Counted from the first letter of the stretch, positions 48,930-60,639 are shown. The stretch is DNA of 64,000 nucleotides from Papio anubis (GCF_008728515.1 NC_044983.1:129823139-129887138); one strand, 5' to 3'. Made by a program: numbers and translations. Notes: generated by a model from the sequence alone, not told the origin.

Positions 48930-49150
48930 CAAGTATTTACTTAACACAATAGCATCAGCCATGTATTAAGTACCCAATATATGCTAAGCCTTCTACTGTG
49001 GGTTTTACATAAATTATCTCGTTGATCCTTGCAACAAACCCCAAGGCAGATCACATTATAGATAAACAAACTGAGTTTCAGAGAGAAGGAATTATTTGCT
49101 CATCATACATGGTGAGGGTGGAATTTGAACCCAGTTCTCTCACTTCTTCT
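48930..49150 (-). repeat. MIR SINE (near full length)
   Basis: Antisense MIR: atgtattaagtacccaatat, acaaactgagtttcagagag and aatttgaacccagttctctc in order. Confidence 0.78.
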
Positions 49151-49447
49151 CATGTGAGTACAATTAGTTTGATGCCTTGATAAGCCCATAATCTCCAGCC
49201 TCCGCTCGACCCTCTGTGCTTCCATCAGGGTCAGCTCCCTGCTGATTCCCATGAATGCCACTCCAAGTCTGCCTTCTTGGCATTCTTTGCTGAGCAAACT
49301 GTGACCATCAGCTATGAATGCCTTCAACTTCATAACAAAGAAACAACACGTGTATATACGCGTACCTGCTACCACCCTCACCCCCTTCACTCCTGTCTCA
49401 GTGTAGGAGGGGCCTCCTCCTCCAGAAACAAGTCAGTACAGAAGAGA

Positions 49448-49670
49448 AGAGCAAAGGTTTTGGAATCAGATGGCATTGGTTCAAATCCCAGTTCACCACT
49501 TTGTCAGCTGTGTGACCCTGGGCAAATTACTTCACCCCTCTAAGCCTCATTTTCCTCATTGGTAAAATGGGGATGGTAACAGCACCCACCTCTAAGGTTG
49601 TTGAGAATACTGACTCCAATAACGTGAGTCAAACACTGAGCACTGGCATCATTATATGCTGGTAAACAAA
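49448..49670 (+). repeat. MIR SINE (near full length)
   Basis: One of the best preserved sense MIRs: ttggttcaaatcccagttca, cagctgtgtgaccctgggca, and ctcattggtaaaatggggat. Confidence 0.85.
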
Positions 49671-50214
49671 AAAGTAGCTTCCCACCTTAGAATTTATTTC
49701 AACTCCTTCTGCCTTCTCCACGTTCCCAACCTGTCAGTTACGGTTCTCCTTACTGAACCATCAGTCTCTCTCTCCCTAATAGTTCCTTCCCTAGGACCTA
49801 TAAATAGGTCATTTCATGCAATATTGTAGAAAATACTTCATCCTTCATCCCTCTCTAGTCTTTTTTCCTACTGCAGCATTCCAGGTTCCTAAATAACAGG
49901 CAGGGATCTGATGTAGGTGTCTGGAAGGGTTTTCCCTGGCCCCTCAGCTCCTACCCTAGTCCCCAGGAGGGCCATGTCCTTACACAGTGGGAGAAAACAA
50001 AGGTGACGGTCTGTTGCGCTAGCAGAATCTTCACTTCCAACTTCCCAAAGCCTGAGAGTGGCCCTGCACTTCCCTTCATCGGCAAGCAACCCGAAAGCAC
50101 AGCCCATCTTCTTCTCTCCATTCCCTCATCTCCATCCTGCACTTCCCCCTTCTGAATTCCTTCTCCACAGCCTGAATGGCAACACTTCACACTGCCGGAA
50201 TGGGAGAACTACTT

Positions 50215-50400
50215 GCTGCCCTCCTTCCTTCATTCATAATCCCAACAGTTCTGGGAAACCTGCTATGCACAGGGCACAGGCTGGGCACTGGAGCTCCTGC
50301 CATGAATAAGACTCTGGTGTTCCTGTTCTCAAGGTACCTACATTCCAGCAGGGGAGTCGTGGTGATTTATTTCACTACAATTGCAATGAGACCTATGAAG
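50215..50400 (-). repeat. L2 LINE 3' fragment
   Basis: Antisense L2: cacagggcacaggctgggca, gctcctgccatgaataagac, tacctacattccagcagggg. Confidence 0.7.
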
Positions 50401-50611
50401 GAGTGCACACCTCTACTCATTGCAATTGCAACTAATCGATTAATAGTTTAAATTACTGTTTGTAGCTGGTTGATGGACACACTTCTCAGTGTGCTAAGGA
50501 AATTCTAACAGCAGGGATGTGAAGATATGGCTTCCTCTTAATGTACTCTCAAAATGAAGGATGGAAGCACAAAGTTAACAAGGTACCCAATTTGGAAAGA
50601 TGAATACTCAC

Positions 50612-50761
50612 CTTCATGAGCCCAAATATGACGCTGAAGGTCTGAGCCATTCTTCATGAAATAAAAGTCACAATATGGGCATTTCATGGCTCTCTTTCCA
50701 ATTAGCCCTTTCAGCTGAACCCTCCTCCCGAGAACCTCAGAAATGGTGCTCATGGAGACCT
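50612..50761 (-). CDS. ZFAT: ZFAT internal coding exon, zinc finger 13
   Basis: This 150-bp exon completes a glutamate codon, then encodes 49 codons and ends with one base. The first ~26 residues (from VSMSTISEV) are the spacer between fingers, rich in basic residues near its end (GKRAMK). The finger is C-P-Y-C, then 13 residues to the first histidine and a HIWAH end; that inter-pair spacing is one longer than the usual 12. Acceptor tcttctag (AG at 50763-50762); donor GAAG|GTGAGT at 50611. Both ends have the same phase, so skipping would be in frame. The Met codons inside it are not starts; this is mid-protein. Confidence 0.98.
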
Positions 50762-51168
50762 CTAGAAGAAAAGCAGGATGTGAGAAGGAGTCAGAGGAGT
50801 CAGGGGAAGTTAGACATAAATAAACCTCATCGCTAAGCAGCACCGCAGGAGGAATCAAGGTGTGCCTCATGGTGTCCAGAGACAGGATTTTCACCTAAAA
50901 AGTTAAACCAGAATCAAATCAAGTCTCAGATCTCAATATCTGTTAACATCACATTTGAGGAATGGAGAAGCAACATCACAAGGCAATAATCACACAAATG
51001 CAGAAACTGAAATTGTCTATAGGAAAAGTGACTTAGTTTCCCCCATAAGTAAACGTCATGGAAAAAAGCACAAGGGGGGCACTAGAGAAAACAAGAAACA
51101 GAAACGTAAGGAACAAAGCCACTAGATGCAAATGTATGGATGCTGGTTCAAGTGAACCAACAGTTAAA

Positions 51169-51499
51169 AAGAAAAATCCTGGCCAGGCGTGGTGGCTCAC
51201 GCCTGTAATCCCAGCACTCTGGGAGGCCAAGGCGGGTGCATCACGAAGCCAGGAGATTGAGACCATCCTGGCTAACACGGTGAAACCCTGTCTCCACAAA
51301 AAAAAAAACAAAAAAATTAGCCGGGCATGGTGGCAGACGCCTGTAGTCCCAGCTACTTAGGAGGCTGATGCAGGAGAATGGCATGAACTCAGGAGGCGGA
51401 ACTTGCAGTAAGCCGGGATTGCACCACTGCACTACAGCCTGGGCGACACAGTGAGACTCTGTCTCAAAAATAAATAAATAAATAAATAAGAAAAATCCT
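51169..51499 (+). mobile_element. AluY with perfect 12-bp target-site duplication
   Basis: The body (51181-51487) shows Y-type diagnostic blocks: gagaccatcctggctaacac and aggagaatggcatgaactca. The flanks aagaaaaatcct at 51169-51180 and 51488-51499 are identical. The tail is (AAAT)n. This is the youngest-looking Alu in the window and may be polymorphic in sequence. Confidence 0.95.
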
Positions 51500-51554
51500 G
51501 AAGAAATTGGGGAAATTTTAAACAGACTTATAATAGGTGGCAATAATCAAGCAA

Positions 51555-51845
51555 AAAGTTGATCCTGTTTGCTTTATCGGTGACACAGTAGTTATGTTGA
51601 AAGCAATCCTTATTAGTTAGAGATGCATTTTAAAGGTTTTTATGGAGGAATTACATGCTGTCTGGAATATACTTTAAAATATCCTAGAAGAAGAAAAGTG
51701 TGTATGGTGGATACATGAAACAGTTTGACAAAACGTGGGTAACTGTGGAAGCTGAGTGACAGATACAGGATGTTCCCGGCATTGTTCTGTGTGCTCCTGT
51801 ATTTGGGGATTTTCTGGAATAAAAAGTTTAAAATAATAACAAAAT
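51555..51845 (+). repeat. L1ME-type 3' UTR fragment
   Basis: It carries ggtaactgtggaagctgagt, a gacagatacaggatgttccc block, and tctggaataaaaagtttaaa at its 3' end, the usual L1ME ending. Confidence 0.6.
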
Positions 51846-52946
51846 AATGTCTTACATCTGTTCATCAGCAAAGGCTAGCTGTTTTAAGAATAACTTTGGC
51901 TCACATTGGATCCCATGTCACTTAGGACATGAGTTAACATGAGGAGGACAGAGCTGGGCCTTCAGAGAAGCACACAGCCCACACGGTTCCCACACAGACG
52001 AAGGCCTCACAGCTCTGTCCATTCCCAGCTGAAACATGAGTGTTAGTACCCTTCTGTTATTTCTTTATCTTTCTCCATTTATAGTCAGCGAGTCAGTCCC
52101 CTTATACCAAGAGCAGATACAAAATAAAGAACAGGAAAAAAGACACATGTATGAAGGGAGAGGCGCATTTAGAAGGAATATCTGCTACTCCCTCATAAAA
52201 CACACAACACCCTCATCTGCTTTCTCAAGCCTGCCTGTGGAGGCACTGGAGATCTGGGGATAAGCCTCGCCTCAGGGAGCCCCTGGGAGTGGCTGGAGAG
52301 TCACAGTGACTGGAGCACAGTGGTCAGTGCGCTGTGTATGACGTTAGCAGGGGCTGGGGGTGGACCCTCAGCCAGACTGGAAGCTACAACAGCCTCCCCA
52401 AAGGCAGGGGTCTGAGGAAGAATGTAAAGAATGAACAGGAATTAACCAGGCAGGGCAGAAGGGAAAATGTTCCAAGTGGCACGAACAGAAATGACAAGGC
52501 ATGAACACCCAGGTAGCCGGTGCCTCATGCACCTGAGTGGTGTGGAATGTGAGAAGACCTGTGGTGATGGTCTCTCCAACTCAAGGATGCTCCTCAGCCT
52601 GAGCAGGAGCCAACACCCCTTACAAATCACCACTCCGGGTAACACAAGCTTATGACTCATATACGACCCATCCAAAGGCATGCAAAGTTCCCGTTACAAG
52701 GGGCAGGGGGTATCACTGAAATTGCAGGGGTGAGGGTAGATGCATCTGAAGACCGATAAAAGAACAAAAGGAAATAAACAATTACATCAACTTTCCAGCA
52801 TCGAATAAAGATGTTTGTTTCCCATGAATGTATCACAGCTCCATCCCTTTTTATTTCTATGTAGTGCAGTTGATGTAAAACATTGTTTTAAAATAAACAT
52901 AAGCATTTTTAACATTAATCTTCCACTCTAAAATGCACAACCTTAC

Positions 52947-53034
52947 CAGGATGGTTGGTCTTGATATGTGACTTTATCAATCGATCTTCTGAAAAAGACT
53001 TTTCACAAACAGGACAAGAATAACTCCTTTTGTC
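52947..53034 (-). CDS. ZFAT: ZFAT internal coding exon, zinc finger 12
   Basis: This 88-bp exon starts in phase 0 at GAC and encodes 29 codons from DKRSYSCPVCEK, ending ...TNHP plus one base. The finger is C-x2-C-x12-H-x4-H, so the last histidine pair spacing is 4. Acceptor ctattaag (AG at 53036-53035); donor CCTG|GTAAGG at 52946. The single left-over base joins AG of the 50761 exon to give Glu, confirming the order. It is separated from finger 13 by a long spacer, unlike the tightly linked fingers 13-16. A large CAC/CAT satellite begins 64 bp upstream of this acceptor. Confidence 0.97.
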
Positions 53035-53098
53035 CTTAATAGAAAGAGAACACAGTCAATTGACTTTCTCATTTAAATCTGTGGTCTGTAAAAAATAA

Positions 53099-53895
53099 CC
53101 ATCACTATTACCATCATCACCCACCACCACCACCATTTACCACTCGTGGTATCAACAGTCATCACCACCACCACCATCAATACCACCATCACCACCACTA
53201 GCACTATCAACAGTCATCACCATCACCACTGCCACCATCATCACCATCATCACTACCACCACCAGCACTATCATCAATAGTCATCACCACTACAACCAAC
53301 ACCATCACCACCACCAACACCACGACCACCATCACCATCACCATCATCACCACCACCACCAGCACTATCAACAGTCATCACCACCACCACAAGCAACACC
53401 ACCATCACCACTACCACCACCATCACCAACACCACAACCACCATCACCATCATCACCACCGCTACCACCACTACCACTAGTGCTATCAACAGTCATCACC
53501 ATCACCATCACCACCATCATCACCAGTAGCATTATCAACAGTCACTGCCACCATCACCACGACCATCACCATCATCACCACCACCACCAGCACTATCATC
53601 AATAGTCATTACCACCACAACCAACACCATCACCACCACCACCACCACTACCACTAATGCTAGCAACAGTCATTACCACCATCACCATCATCACCACCAT
53701 CACCACCACAAGCACTATCAAGTCATCACCACCATCACCGTCATCACCACCAACAACAGTCATCACAACCACCACAATCAACACCGCCAACACTGCCACC
53801 ATCACCACCACCACCATCAACATCACCACGACCACCATCACCATCAGCAACACTAGCATTCTCATTAGCACCATCATTATCATCAGCTTCATCAA
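53099..53895 (+). repeat. (CAC/CAT)-rich satellite, ~0.8 kb, beside a ZFAT exon
   Basis: Almost all trinucleotides are cac, cat or acc-type. Interruption motifs such as agcactatcaacagtcatca recur. A ~60-bp stretch around 53255 reappears 325 bp later (53580) nearly unchanged, so there is higher-order repetition. In the pre-mRNA this reads as GGU/GAU-rich. The ORFs of runs of Val or Thr are artefacts. Confidence 0.97.
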
Positions 53896-54194
53896 ACCAG
53901 ACAAAGTACATCCTTCCAAGCACATACATACAGGATCTACCTGGTGATCCCCTACTTGAGATCCCCTACACAGTCTGGGGAGCTCAAGTGTAGGGAAATG
54001 GGGAAATGGCAACAGCTCTATTTAAAAAGGAAGGGATGGGGCTTAGAGGGGAGAGTTCTGTGGAGGTGGGTGGTACTCAACCTCAAGGCTTGATCTACCA
54101 CACAGACCAGTGCTACTCTACAACCCAAGAGCATGTTATTTCTGCCAGCACTCAACGCAGGGATTGCACGGGCAAGTGATTATACTGAGACTCA

Positions 54195-54310
54195 CAACCA
54201 CTCACAAAAAATAGGCACAGTTCATGCTCATGTTACAGATTAAGAAAACGAGGCCCAGGAGATAAGCCCAAAGTCTGAGAGGAGGAGCCAGTGTTAGAAG
54301 TAGAGTGTGC
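54195..54310 (-). repeat. MIR SINE fragment
   Basis: Antisense MIR: gttacagattaagaaaacga then gcccaggag and ggagccagtgttagaag. Confidence 0.6.
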
Positions 54311-54543
54311 GGATGCCCACCCAGGATGCCTCCTGCCCCTGCAAGACCCGTGGCCCACTGAGGCTGCAGGTAGGTTGTTCATCCTGCACTGCTGCAGCTT
54401 CACAGCCGGGACCACCATGGTGTAACATTCTCAGTTAGGAAGATGCTTTTGTGAATTACCAAGCTATGGCTTTTGCTCACCTCCCTTTGCTCTCAGCGCT
54501 CACTTGAGGGTGATTTCATATCTGTCTTTTCCCCCAGCATGGG

Positions 54544-54998
54544 TGTTATTGGTTGAATTACATCCCCTAAAAAATCATATGTCAGAGTCCCAACCTCCAA
54601 TACCTCAGAATGTGACCTTATTTGGAAACAGGGTCTTTACAGAGGTAATCCAGTCAAAATGAGGTCACTAGGGTGGGCCCTCATCCAATGTGACTGGTGT
54701 CCTTATAAAAAGGGGAAATTTGAACACAGAGCTGCACACAGGGAGAACACCATGTGCAGATGGAGGCAGAAACCACAGCAATGCATCTGCCAGCAAAGAA
54801 ACACCAAAGACAGACAGCAAATCACCTGAAGCTCACAGAGAGGCACGGACCACATCCTCCCCCATGGCCCTCAGGAGGAAGCGGCCCTGCCAACACCTTG
54901 ACCTCTGCCTTCTGCTCTCCAGGATGGTGTGACAGTAAATATCTGCTGTTTATACATCAGTCTAAGGCACTTCTGATAGCCAAGCTTACCAAACCCAC
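54544..54998 (+). mobile_element. MaLR-like solo LTR (MLT1-type)
   Basis: It starts tgttattggttgaattacat and runs through tcagaatgtgaccttatttg, actggtgtccttataaaaag and aacaccttgacctctgcc, then a degraded 3' end. No internal sequence is next to it. Confidence 0.78.
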
Positions 54999-55159
54999 AG
55001 CTTACAGAGAGCCAAATCCTGGTAGGGAGGACTCTGTGCAGATAGCCGAACAAAAAGTAAAAACAAAATATGCAGAACTACCACTGCAAGGAAATGTTTT
55101 GGGCTGTGTGTGTTTTGGGGGAGGTTAATCCACTCCATGCTCTCTTGGATTTACAGAAG

Positions 55160-55440
55160 GACTAATTCCCTCTACTTGTGGAGCCCCTACTGTGAGCTCC
55201 ACAAGGCACCAAGTGTGTTCCATGCCTTGTGTGATGAATGCACTCCTCACTGTGCTCCCCGCTGGGCAGTCTACTCCTACTCTAAATAATGAAAAGCACA
55301 AGAGCTACCACTTCGTAAGAACTCACTGGATGCAAAGTGCTTTACATACCATATCCTATGAGGCCTTTAGAAACCTGCCCAAGGTTCACACTACACGAAG
55401 GGCAGAGCTGGACTCCAGAGCTCTTGCTCTTGTGAGACCC
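55160..55440 (-). repeat. MIR SINE
   Basis: Antisense MIR: gcaaagtgctttacatacca, cctgcccaaggttcacacta and gagctggactccagagctct. Confidence 0.65.
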
Positions 55441-55449
55441 TGACTAGCA

Positions 55450-55690
55450 GAACAGGTTCAGGGCTCTGAGCCCCTGGGTTCAAATCTTGGTTTTGCCCCC
55501 TTATTAGCTGTGGAACTTTGCACAAGTGATTTAACCTCTCAGTGCCTCCGTTTCATTGTCTGTAAAATGGCAATAAAAAACAATGCCTCCTTCACAGGGT
55601 CACAAGAAGGATAAAGGAGATGAAAAACATATGGAGTGTTTAGAAGGGAGCCTGTCCTATAGTGAGTGCCCAATAAATCTGAAAGACTTT
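55450..55690 (+). repeat. MIR SINE (near full length)
   Basis: Sense MIR: gggttcaaatcttggttttg, ctcagtgcctccgtttcatt, gtctgtaaaatggcaataa, and agtgcccaataaatctg at the end. Confidence 0.82.
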
Positions 55691-57639
55691 GCTGCTGTGG
55701 TTTCCATGTTGCTATCATGCAACTCAGCCTGAGACAGCAGCCCTTCTCATGGGCTCATATTCCCCGGGAGTCTCCGAGAGCGGGATCTGAATGAGCACCC
55801 TCCACCTGCTTTGGTGTTCCCCGGCGCACACTTAGACAAAGCGTACTTTACATTAAAAACCAAAACCAAACCAAACCAAAAGTCCCTCTGAACAACCAAA
55901 TGGTTTGGATGCCTTTCCCACCAAACATCTGAATACCAAGCAACGCCAGCCAAGCACACATGTCCAAAGGGTCCAGGCATGTCTTACAAAACTGTCCTGA
56001 GTTTTCCGGCCAGGCAATGCCACAGATCCCCAGCCAGGCTACACCACAGGCTCAGGGCTCCTCAGAGGACTCCTGTCACCGTTGTCCTCTGCCCTTGGCC
56101 TCGGGCAAGATGCCCCGGGTTAGGCAGGCATCCTGGAGACCTCCACCACCCCTGGCTGCCTCTCGGTGCCCACATCATCAGAGTTGGCGTTCAGAAGGGC
56201 TTTGAAGGAGTTTACAGTGATCTCCCCTGAGCCTCTGCTATTTGATTTTTTTTCTTTTAATCTCTGATAGTCAGAAAGCAATTTATCTCAGAGTTTATCA
56301 GGGCCCCTTATTTTTTGATGCCTTTGAAGACTGTCAGAAGGACACAGATGGTGGTAAAGGGTACGGGGCGGGGGTTGTCGGGGGAACTCTTAGGACTCAT
56401 TTACTTCTTTTTCAAAACCTCAGTTCCATACCAGAGATGAAAACTCGGACTGACACAGCAAACTTAAAAAGAGTGGTGGTTAAAAGAGCTCCCAGTAGAG
56501 ATGGAGAGTCTGAGAGACCCATGCCTTAATGACGGTAGGAGAGCCCAGCTTTTGGAGTCTGTTTGCTCTGACAGAAATGGCCTTGAAAGAAAGGAGACGC
56601 TGCAGGAAGCTGCAGTATGGCCCGGGGTGCAGGGTCAGCCCCAAGCCTGAGGCTCAGAGCCCAGCTCTCTGCTCCGGGCAAACCTCATCTGGTCTATGCC
56701 TTAGCGGCAGGTGCTTTAAAAAATAAAGGTGGGGGTTTCTACTCAACCATTTCTCAGGAATAAAGACCACAGTTATGGCATGTGCTGTCCTCCATGGACT
56801 CACTTATTCATTCCTCAGCTGCTATAGGACCCCTGTTATGTGTCAGGCACTGCACTGAGGAAGAGGTGTGAGATTCTCAGGGGCTCGAATGCTCATCAAG
56901 AAAGAGATGTGCCAACACGTGGAACCCAACAATCCGTGAGGATGTCTGCAGAAAGTGCAGCAAAGCACAGGAAAAGTGATGTCGAAATTGCAACTGATTT
57001 GAACAAGTTAGAAGAGAGCCAGAAATGTGCTCGATTTAGGAGTTCAACTCAAGGATTTTCCTTTCCACTGGAAATAGTTCTGTTTTGCCATGTGATGCCC
57101 TTTCAATTTAGAATCTCAGTTTCTGCTGAAATGAAGCTATTCTATGCACAACATGCTCTGGTAGCCTGAGGTCTCCTGGACAGTGGATAAAACACCTAAA
57201 TGGAGCAACACAGAAGCAAACCTGTTTCGTGATCAAGTAAGAAAAGATCATTTTCTTAAAGCTTGTGGGAAGGGAAAACATTATGTACAATCATTTTAAT
57301 TAAACAACATTTCCTCTACTTTAAAAGTACACATACTGACTGTGTGTACCCATTTATTTCCAGAAAGAGATTGAAAGTAGCTTCCTCTCGCTTCTCAGTG
57401 CTTTGTTGGCAACATATTATTTTAGCTTATCTCCAGAAAGTACATGTAAGAGTTCTTTTAAATATGTGTACCTTTATAGCCAAAGAAAGACTATGCGTTT
57501 CTCAATGACAAAGGTTAAGTATTCTAAACATTTGTTGGGAGACCATCAGACTCAATAGATGCACCACCACCAATCACTATTACTATTCCTCTTCTTCCTC
57601 CTCCTCCTAAAAAGGAGGATTAGAAGGATGAATTACTCT

Positions 57640-57845
57640 GGACAGGCCCCTCCCTATATGCCTGGGACTAGGCTGTGTCCCTTACAAACATGATCTCGCT
57701 AAATCCCCATGGAAGTGGGTCCTGTTGGCTTCATTTCCAGGGGATTTGTTAGGTTATGGAGCCACACCACTGCTAAGTCCCAGAGTCAGAATGTAACATC
57801 AAATGCACCAACTCCCAAGCTCGGGCTGTAACTGCTACAAGACCC
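57640..57845 (-). repeat. MIR-like SINE fragment
   Basis: Diverged antisense MIR pattern with catgatctcgctaaatcccc and ctaagtcccagagtcagaat blocks. Confidence 0.5.
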
Positions 57846-57965
57846 TTAGCATCAGGTTATCTTTGAGGTTTTCTGAGAAGCAACACAGGTCAGAAATAAA
57901 GGGAATAAACTGGCAAATCATAAACATCCACCAGATGCTCCACTTCCTGCTGCCTCACACTTTTG

Positions 57966-58960
57966 TGTAGCGAAAAGAAAGAGAGATCAGACTGTTACTG
58001 TGGCTATGTAGAAAGGGAAGACATAAGAAACTCCATTTTGACCTGTACCCTGAACAACTGCTTTGCCCTGAGATGCTGTTAATCTATAACTTTGCCCCAA
58101 CCTTGAGCTCACAGGAACATGTGTTGTATGGAATCAAGGTTTAAGGGATCTAGGGCTGTGCAAGATGTGCCTTGTTAACAAAATGTTTACAGGCAGTATG
58201 CTTGGTAAAAGTCATCGCTGTTCTCCAGTCTCGATAAAGCAGGGGCACAATGCACTGCGGAGAGCCGCAGGGACCTCTGTCCTGGAAAGCCGGGTATTGT
58301 CCACGGTTTCTCCCCATGTGATAGTCTGAAATATGGCCTCGTGGGATAAGAAAGACCCGACTGTCCCCTAGCCCAACACCTGTGAAGGGTCTGTGCTGAG
58401 GAGGATTAATAAAAGAGGAAGGCTTCTTGCAGTTGAGATTGAGGAAGGCCACTTTCTCCTGCCTGCCCCTGGGAACTGAATGTCTCGGTATAAAACCCAA
58501 TTGTACATCTGTTCAATTCTGAGATAGGCGAAAAGCTGCCCTGTAGAGGGAGGCAAGACATGTTGGCAGCAATGCTGCTCTGTTACTCTTTACTCCACTG
58601 AGATGTTTGGGTGGAGAGAAGCATAAATCTGGCCTACGTGCACATCCAGGCATAGTACCTTCCCTTGGACTTATTTGTGACACAGACTCCTTTGCTCACA
58701 TATTTTCTTGCTGACCTTCTCCCCACTGACACCCTACTCTCCTGCCACATTCCTCTTGCTGAGATAGTGAAAACAGTAATTAATAAATACTGAGGGAACT
58801 CAGACACTGGTGCTGGTACAGGTCCTCTGCATGCTGAGTGCCAGTCCCCTGGGCCCACTTTTCTTTCTCTATACTTTGTCTCTGTGTCTTATTTCTTTCT
58901 CAGTCTCTCATTCCACCTGACGAGAAATACCCACAGGTGTGGAGGGGCTGGCCCCTTTCA
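57966..58960 (+). mobile_element. HERV-K-type solo LTR (~995 bp), antisense to ZFAT
   Basis: The LTR begins with a tg and ends with a ca. It has a TATA-type box (ggtataaaaccc, TATAAA at 58489-58494) and an AATAAA signal at 58782-58787, in the order expected of a betaretrovirus-like (HML) LTR. Flanks cttttg (57960-57965) and cttttt (58961-58966) are a near-matching 6-bp target duplication. No gag, pol or env sequence lies beside it, so it is a solo LTR from recombination between two LTRs. Subfamily is uncertain (LTR13- or LTR5-related). It points opposite to ZFAT transcription. Confidence 0.85.
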
Positions 58961-59409
58961 CTTTTTGTGTCAGGAGGAACTTTAAATAACAGATTCTCAG
59001 ATCCCACCTGAAATTATGGTGGAGGTACGAGCTCAGGAATCTCATTCATAACAATTATCACCATGTGACTCTGACTGAGGTGGTCATGAATTATGTGATT
59101 TAGGCCACTAAATACATACTTAAGGAGACCCACAGGGGTCACCCATCTGATAGCACCAGCCAGCACAATCATGCACACACTAACAGATAAACATTTAAAC
59201 ACTGAAACAAATGCCTCCGAAAATAATACTTACACTTGGTAGAGGTGAATAATGCTGACAAGTTCTATTTTATTTTATTCTGTTTCATTTATAAGATATC
59301 CTAGCTATGAGTCACTAAACTGATTTCACAACCTTCTAACGGATTTTTGTTGTTGTTGTTTTGTTTTGTTTTTGAGAGAGAGAGAGAGAGAATGCTGACT
59401 TGGGTGTTC

Positions 59410-59600
59410 TGTACAGTACATATTTTCTAATGCAGTCCTCAAGGAGGCAGAGAAAAGTACTTTTTATCTCCATTTTTATAGCTGAGAAAACTGAGGGTCG
59501 GGGAGGCTAAGGATTTGCCCCAAATCAGAGACAGATATGGGGTCTGAACTCGGGCATATCAGAACCTAAAGCCTCCTCTCATCCTACTAAAACCGCGTTT
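59410..59600 (-). repeat. MIR SINE
   Basis: Antisense MIR: tctccatttttatagctgag, aaaactgagggtcggggagg, then ggtctgaactcgggcatatc. Confidence 0.72.
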
Positions 59601-60639
59601 GCTCAAGTGCCCCCTTTATAAAATTTGCACAGTTCTGTAAACAGTGGATTTGCTCTAGAAATGTCACTGACTCACTCTCTTGACTAGGTCCCCGTATTTC
59701 CTTAATGCCAAGACATCTTTGACTATAAGTTGACATCATCTAGTTACTAACTGGAAGAAGGAGGTAGTGGGAAGAAACTTCGTTAAATGTACACATTCTT
59801 TCCAATCATTAGGTTTATCCTTGGCTAATAAATGGTTGTAAGAGTCACAGAAACAGGTACTTAGCCAGATCATCCTACAGTCCTGGTGCAACTGGAAAGA
59901 ACTTGGATATGGGCCCATTTGAGGGGCAGGTCGGGGAGATGGCTACTTTTAATCTCCTTCGTTTTTGCTCTTCATGGGAATCTGTGCTGAAAGCAGTAAA
60001 TGCTGAAACAAATGCAGAAGGTCAGGCAGCCAGAATTACAATACCTGCTTCCATCTCTAGGGTCACAGGTAAGGAAACCAAGCCCCACACTGGTGCAAGG
60101 TCTCGTCCCAGGTCCCGTGCATTTCCTAATCAGAACAGCACCATTCTCCTGACCCAGCTAGACCCTGCCATGATCACAATCCTAAGATCAACCACATGGA
60201 CATCCATAAGGCACTCTGACATCACAAAGCACAGTCACGCTATCCCACTGGAGCACTGCCACCATCCAGAGAAAGCAGGGAAGTATTTTTCACTCCACTT
60301 TCAGGTAAAGGGAAATAAAGACCAAGCAGTCTGCAGAGTCCACAGACACAGAGCCAGAGTCCCATCTTATAATTCCAAATTCCCAGTTTTATCCATTTCA
60401 TGGCAGCAATGACGGTACAAGTGTCAGAACAGTGGCAATGACACAGCTAAATACTGGTGGGTGGTGATGAAAACATGGATAATTCTTCTTAGACACTTCA
60501 TAATTTTTGAAAACCCTTTTAAGGAAAGGTAAATACTTAACTTACTAGAATTAACCTCCATGCTTTCTTAGGTGATTTCACAAAGAATTGGACTGAATCC
60601 TGTGGATTTACAACACCCTGTAGTTGGAAGGTACTGTCT

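Larger units (their letters stand above)
46630..50611 (-). other. ZFAT: ZFAT intron, 4.0 kb
   Basis: Bounded by GTGAGT at 50611 and AG at 46631-46630. It holds an AT-rich repeat next to the acceptor, L2 copies and several MIRs. I see nothing identifiable in 47775-48930 (T-rich near 48600-48660) or 49670-50215. Confidence 0.97.
50762..52946 (-). other. ZFAT: ZFAT intron, 2.2 kb
   Basis: Bounded by GTAAGG at 52946 and AG at 50763-50762. It contains a young AluY and an old L1 3' end. I see nothing identifiable in 50770-51165 or 51850-52940. Confidence 0.97.

Noticed and set aside
53274..54012. Poly-valine and poly-threonine reading frames
   Set aside because: Direct translation of the CAC/CAT satellite; low-complexity artefact.
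59903..60412. Longest reading frame in the window (169 codons, plus strand)
   Set aside because: No recognisable domain, composition unlike a conserved protein, partly overlaps repeat-like sequence, and it is antisense within an intron. Chance at this window size.
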